A stretch of DNA of 64,000 nt from Pelecanus crispus. Its lineage: Eukaryota > Chordata > Aves > Pelecaniformes > Pelecanidae. The stretch is from contig NC_134656.1 in NCBI RefSeq assembly GCF_030463565.1, positions 811,001-875,000 on the forward strand, written 5' to 3'. Below, in pieces: positions 58,691 through 64,000 of this stretch (the first letter of the stretch is position 1; every line of letters begins with the position of its first letter). The notes under the pieces were generated by a model that did not search any database, was not told the DNA's origin, and saw only the letters and a program-made list of their open reading frames with translations. A program made the position numbers and the translations under genes.

Positions 58691-61600
58691 CAGCAACAAG
58701 AAGGAACAATTCCTGTTGCGGGGAAAAAGATCACAAGGAAAGCGCTGGCAAGGTACAGCCATTTATGCAGAGCAACCAAAAGAAAGCCGGAGCAATAGTT
58801 AATGTCCCAAACTTTCCGCCGAAGCACATAACCAAGTATGACACCGGTTTGGAAAGCAGCACTTCTAGCAGAATGTATTTTTAACAAGGAGACTGCTTAG
58901 ATCCTCTGTACTTCCTTAGCTGTAACGCAGAAGCAGATGCAGGAGCTTTTTCCCTCCATTAAAGTAACCAAAGTTTTAGAATAAAGAATTACACGGCTTA
59001 AAATATCTTCAGCTCATGATGGTCTTTCTCTGTACTGTTCAGCGTCAGAGACACAACAGCAAGCAACTCATCCTGCACCTCAAGATTTCCTTTTTCTTGC
59101 GGTGGTTACGGCACGCAATACATCTCTAGGACAACAAGAGATGAAAAAAGCTCAACTAATTTCCCCACCAAAGACTGAATCCTCTCTTCTGCTAAGCTTT
59201 TCTCTAGTAGAAAATATCTACTCTGCAATGGAGTTTAGCCTTGTACCAATGCAAGAAGAGAGACAAAGAATTATGAAGCTATGAATCCCATTAGCATCAA
59301 AATGCAGCTACAGAGACAAGGGGATTTTACGGAGATAAGATATTTTTTGAAAGACTACTAGGAAGAGGAAAACTTTCTTTTATGAAGCACGCATTTTTCA
59401 TAGACCTGGAATCCACAGCACGCTATAAAACTGAATTTGTTACTGTTGGTTTTGCTTTACAGCATTAATCACTAAAGGCTTGCTTAGGTGGGCAGGAAAA
59501 ATCCATTTTCCATTGTATTAACTTCATACAATTTAAGAAGCTTTTCAAGACCCACGTAAATGCTTCTGAGCCCGCCTGGTCCAGTGCTAGCCTGGGCACG
59601 CGGCTGCAGAGGAGCACAGCCAGCCGGAGCAGCCTTCTGCAGACGCACCCGCGCCGCCGCTCCAGGGGCGGAAAGCACTTAAATCACGGCAGCCCCATCC
59701 ACCCAGCGTTTGATCTAAAGCCCTTCGGAAATCAGCGTTTCCAGAACGCCGTTTCAGCGTTGCAGGGGCGCGATTCCGTTTCATCCCACGTCCTCGCACG
59801 AGCGGCAGAATTCACAGGCGAAGCGAACGCGCCGTGCAGAGGCGCGGGCAGAAGGGACCGGCGCGGGCGACAGCGGGAGAGGCGTCCTTCGAGCCGCGTC
59901 CCGGCTGCAAAGCACAGGACGTTTCCGCGGACAACGACAGCCTGTTCCTAAATCCTGGCAGCAAGCATAACGGGCCAACTGGCACTTGGGGACAGGAGAT
60001 GCCTCCTCAGCGGTGTTCGGTTCTGCGCAGCTTCTGCTGGCCGCGGTATTTCAAAAACCACGGCACTGAGAAAAGCCACCACGCACGGCGATAGTGCGGG
60101 GAAGGGGGAGAGGAGACTCGCCCCGTGCCCCAGAGGGTTACCCGTGCAGGGCGCAGCAGGCGCCTTCGTCTCAGGCCTGGGATGCTGAGCGTTGGGACTT
60201 TTCCGATTTTGACGTATGCTGAATAAACAAAGACCCCAACACCCTTGGCCTGCCCAAGGTTTGACTAGAACCGGCATGGGGGACAAACTACCAGAAAGGT
60301 CCAGTGCAGATATTTAACAAATTTCTTTCGTATTTGCAAAAGCTTATGGGCATTTACAATAGAGGAATGTTACTCCAGTGCCAGCATGCTGCCTTTACTC
60401 AGTTCTTAGTAAAATTATCTTTTTACAAAGTGAAGGAACAGATGGATTCGGTGCATGCATCTGGAGATAAACAAACCTAAGGCAGGTGTGTGCAGAAACA
60501 TGCACCAGGGCTTTTGAATTTTAGTGTTCAGTCCCCCAGACAACCACATCTTCATACAATATATGTATACATTGCTTTAGCACATAAACAGCGCAGTCTA
60601 GGAACCTAACTGACAGTTGCGTATATGCAAGATTCCTAATACCCAGCTTGCCTTTTACGAATTAACACGGGTAGAATATGCAATTGCTCCAGCAAAGAAC
60701 AGACACTTGAACTGCTCCAAAAGGGGAAAACCAAAACCAAACCGCAACCCCTCTTGGCTTGTATAATTTGGATTTTGACTAATGAGAAATCAGGGAAGAA
60801 AACACGCCCCTGTGGACTTACACTTGATTTCCAGAACAAAAGCTCCCAAGGAGCCTTGAAGGAGGTCGATCTGAAAAACAAAAGATGAGCTCATGAGACA
60901 GTCAGAAGAGTGCATTGCTGAAACCCTACGCCGTGTCACCAGCAGAAAGTGGATTTCCGCTAGAAGGGCTTTGCACATCGTTGCCGTGTTAGCGGGAGGC
61001 AGCGCCCAAACTGGTTTGGCACCGCATGGCCTTGCCAGGGTTTGCCCCCCGCCCTGCTGCCGGGCTGTTCGCTGCCCCTCCGTAAGCTGCTGGCGCACAG
61101 CTTCTCGCGGAAACTATCAAAAAACTCCGTCTCACAAAGGACACCCAGCTCACGCTTACCTCTAGGGGCATTCCAGTGGAGTGATTACGCACTTGGGGTG
61201 GCTTCGGCATGTACAATTTCTCCCTTTCTCAGATGCAATTACACCTGCAGGGAAACAGAAGGAGATTTATGGACAAAACACCAGTAGAATCAATATATGA
61301 GATCAGGTGGAAACCCATGATTTTGAGCTGCTGCTGAACTATATTAAACCACCTAAATTAACTTAATTAGGCGTCAAAACAAGTCTGCTTGATATATACA
61401 AGGTCTTTGGTTTTTTTTAAAAAAAATCGGTCCCTTTTAAAAAAGCAGGCTCAGCTCCCAATCACAATAGCTCCTCCGATAAACTTTTAAAAGCTGCGTA
61501 AACTTGGAATACAGGCCATCTCTGCAAAAAGTTTTCTAGCTCTTCTCAGATTTATATTTAGATAACAGGGATGCCAATAGTCAGCAACTCACAGAACAAA

Positions 61601-63363
61601 AAACAAATCGGAAATATCAGTCAACAACTGATTCAGTAGAAAATAGGGAGACAATTTAGGGTGGCAGCTAACCTTTACATGCCTGAACTTCCTATGAGCC
61701 CTCAATGCAGCCGCAATTACCTCCTCACAGATCCGGATGGAAGCAGCCACATCAGAAGACATTGAACTTTTATATAAAAGAACTTTGTCCACCCCCCCCA
61801 CCCCCCCTCCTTTTTCCTTTCCATAAGTTTTTCACTTCCCATATGTTTAGGGCAGCATTTAAAACCAGAGTAGCTTCTCGGAACAATCAGCGAACGCTCC
61901 CGCGGCGCGCGCTGTCTCGAAGCTGGTGACGGATGCGCGTGCCGCTGGGACAGGCGCCTGGCATACGGGCAGCCCACGGCGTCGCAGCCCATAGCACGCA
62001 CCCGCACAGACGGCGAGAGCACCGCGGCACCTCCCCGCCAGCAGTATCGGGTGCACAAGGAAATGGGAAAGGAGCACCGCGTACGATTTGCATGGTGCGG
62101 CAACTCCTATGCCCGGTGGAGAAGCAGCTTGCAAGTGCGTTAGCTGTCTGAAACACATGGGAATGTTATTCCATTCCAGGCGCAGAGATTTAAGCTTAAG
62201 TCTAAGAAAAAACTAGGCCTGGATTGTTTTTCCTTTTAGAGGTGGCAGAATCTCTCCCATGCTGTCGCACCTTTTCAGAGATGTTGTTACTCACCTGCAC
62301 TGCAGGAGCGAGCGCAGATCTCTCCCTCCTCTAGAGATGGGGCACGGATAACGCACGCTGCTCAGGAGGGTTTATAGTGCAATAAAACTGCAGTTCACGC
62401 TGCTCCCAGCAGAGACCCGTTTGCTGCAGCCCTGGAGAGGCGACACGCTCACGGTCAGGGGATAAACCAAGGTTCTGCCGCGTTTCAGCAGCGTGGGTTT
62501 GCAGAAGGGGGTCTCATGAAGCACGTGCTCCGCATCTACACCTGGAGGAGCCGAGTGAGAAAAATTCCCTTCCTCTTCCTCATGGCTCTAGGGAACGCAA
62601 TCAGAAGTGAGCTGTAGCTTGCTTTTTAACACAAACAGGATGCTGTTTCTTGATGTGGCTTCCACGCTGACATTGATATGCTGCAGGAAAAATGAAACTA
62701 TGATGAAACAAACCAAACCATTATCAGACAAAAGCAATGGAGAGAACAAGAGATCTGATCATCAGGAGATGACGTGAACCCAATTTAACGTTTTTAAGGG
62801 CTGCCTCAGGAGAGGGCAGTCTTCGGCTGAGAGCCTGCCACGGCGAGGGCTGGACGTGGTTTGACCGCAGCCGACAAGCCGCACCGGCCAGCCTGGGCTC
62901 GGCACCGGCGGCACGCGTTCCTCCCCAGGTCCCTGCGCGGCGGCACAGGCTGCGACGGCTGCATCCCAGCCTTCACACCTACGGGCCACACGGTCCACGT
63001 GCTGGGAACTCCGCATTTACCTAAATAAGAGCATTTCCCCCCTCTCCAGGGGTAGAGCTGAAGCAAAAGCAAAATACATGGCTGTTACTCTAGAATATAA
63101 AATGGTGCACGCCTAATGAAAGGCTGCGGAGAAGCAAGCGGTCGGACAGGATCGCGGTGAGCCGGCAGCTGTGCAAGTCACCGCCGGGGCGCAGAGGTGA
63201 ACCTGCCAAGAAGAATTTAAAATCAAAATATTCTCAGCGGGTGACGCTGTGACACGCAGAGACGCGGAGGAAACCTTTCTCTGGGCACTTGAACAAATAG
63301 CCATTCTGCTGGAAATAAATCCAGAAGAAAGGTGGTGGATAGACAACACGCTGCCGACGGCCC
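58691..63363. other. No firm gene; possible minus-strand exons at 61.76-61.74 and 60.87-60.82 kb
   Basis: Two minus-strand segments look exon-like. At 60870-60822 an acceptor TTGTTTTTCAG is followed by IDLLQGSLGAFVLEIK and a donor GTAAGT. At about 61767-61735 there is an open segment reading SSDVAASIRICEE before GTAATT. They could be later exons of the gene starting at 63930, or chance. I recognise no family in them. Confidence 0.25.
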
Positions 63364-63930
63364 TTAGCACAGGGCTCTAGCCCACACAGACTGTTTTGCG
63401 TGTGAAAAACCAGCAGCGCTCGTCTCAGGCTTATTTGCACAGCTAGCAGACTCGCATCGCCCTAGGTACTTGCGCATACGTTCCCACACACCCTGCCACT
63501 CATAACTATCCAGCCTTGGGGTAGATCTCTGGATGGTATTTTTAAACTGCTTACTGACCTTTATCAAAACGGAAACAACATTCCCAAGAATTATCAATAG
63601 AAGTATCTTAACTGCCCAGGGGTGTTCAAGATACAGGAAAGTTGTTGTAATGAAGGAGGAAACATCATAGAAGAAAGCAGCAAAGGTGCCATTCTGTATT
63701 TCCTCCACAACAAGCCTCTCAGAGTAAGAAGTATAATTGCTAACTCTCTCTATGAGGTAGTACCCGAAGTACAGTAGTGACTTCTGTATGAAACCCAAAT
63801 ACCAAAGAATGCTCAAGGTCAGGGCTTTGATAAGGAGCCTCCCAAGCAAAAGATCATGAATCACTGCAGAGCATAGCACACTACACAAACTGACAGCAAG
63901 CTTTAACGCGTGCTGCAAAAAAAAGAACAT
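63364..63930 (-). CDS. N-terminal exon of an unidentified multi-pass membrane protein
   Basis: A minus-strand ATG at 63930 in good context (GCACCATGT) opens 188 codons. The frame is also open for 12 codons upstream to an acceptor-like TTAACAG, so this may be an internal exon. The protein is strongly hydrophobic: a segment after MFFFLQHALKLAVSLC, one round LLIKALTLSILWYLGF, one near SSFITTTFLYL and one at VKILLLIILGNVVSVLI. It has two possible N-glycosylation sites (NYTS, NGTF) and a basic tail (YEWQGVWERMRKYLG). A donor-like CAA|GTACCT after RMR suggests the true exon may end near 63470. I do not recognise the family and have no confirmed downstream exons. Confidence 0.45.
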   Translation of the reverse strand: MFFFLQHALKLAVSLCSVLCSAVIHDLLLGRLLIKALTLSILWYLGFIQKSLLYFGYYLIERVSNYTSYSERLVVEEIQNGTFAAFFYDVSSFITTTFLYLEHPWAVKILLLIILGNVVSVLIKVSKQFKNTIQRSTPRLDSYEWQGVWERMRKYLGRCESASCANKPETSAAGFSHAKQSVWARALC

Positions 63931-64000
63931 GGTGCAGATCAGAAGAACTAATATTGTGACCGGCAACTGTTAACAGACTCCTTAATACACTCTGGTTAAT

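Overview
The window is nuclear DNA from a bird. Evidence: CR1 LINE fragments with the typical ATTCTATGA-type 3' tail, two ERVL-type solo LTRs, CpG-rich islands in AT-richer DNA, and multi-exon genes with GT..AG introns. One gene is TENP (ovoglobulin G2), an egg-white protein known from birds. The TENP sequence differs from the chicken protein as I remember it, so the source is probably not chicken. I had no tools; all exon models come from reading splice sites, phases and family motifs by eye.

The first 45 kb is a BPI-fold (BPI/LBP/PLUNC, BPIF) gene cluster. From left to right: a BPIFB3/4-like gene on the minus strand (2065-9129) whose exon 2 is a 1,039-nt in-frame Gly-Leu-Leu-Gly repeat; a damaged BPIFB6 on the minus strand (14133-18079) with central exons not found and a frameshift in an A10 run; an apparently intact TENP on the plus strand (22678-28077), opposite to the other three; and an intact BPIFB4-like gene on the minus strand (33126-44924). 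The intact genes share the same series of exon lengths and phases, which supports the models. Their products should be secreted lipid-binding proteins, each with an N-terminal signal peptide and the two conserved Cys of the N-terminal BPI domain.

Repeats lie between and inside these genes: a large inverted repeat at the left edge, an intronic 9-bp minisatellite, a 390-bp purine tract where BPIFB6 exons should be, two solo LTRs with perfect 5-bp target duplications, and a CR1 nested in an older CR1 next to a splice donor.

From 45 to 63 kb I recognise no gene with confidence. This part holds one CR1, two CpG islands (one with a textbook CTCF core motif) and short tandem repeats. At the right edge a minus-strand exon encodes the start of an unidentified multi-pass membrane protein. 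I see no CRISPR, tRNA or rRNA, and no wholly new system. The most unusual items are the expanded repeat exon, the decayed BPIFB6 and the inverted TENP.
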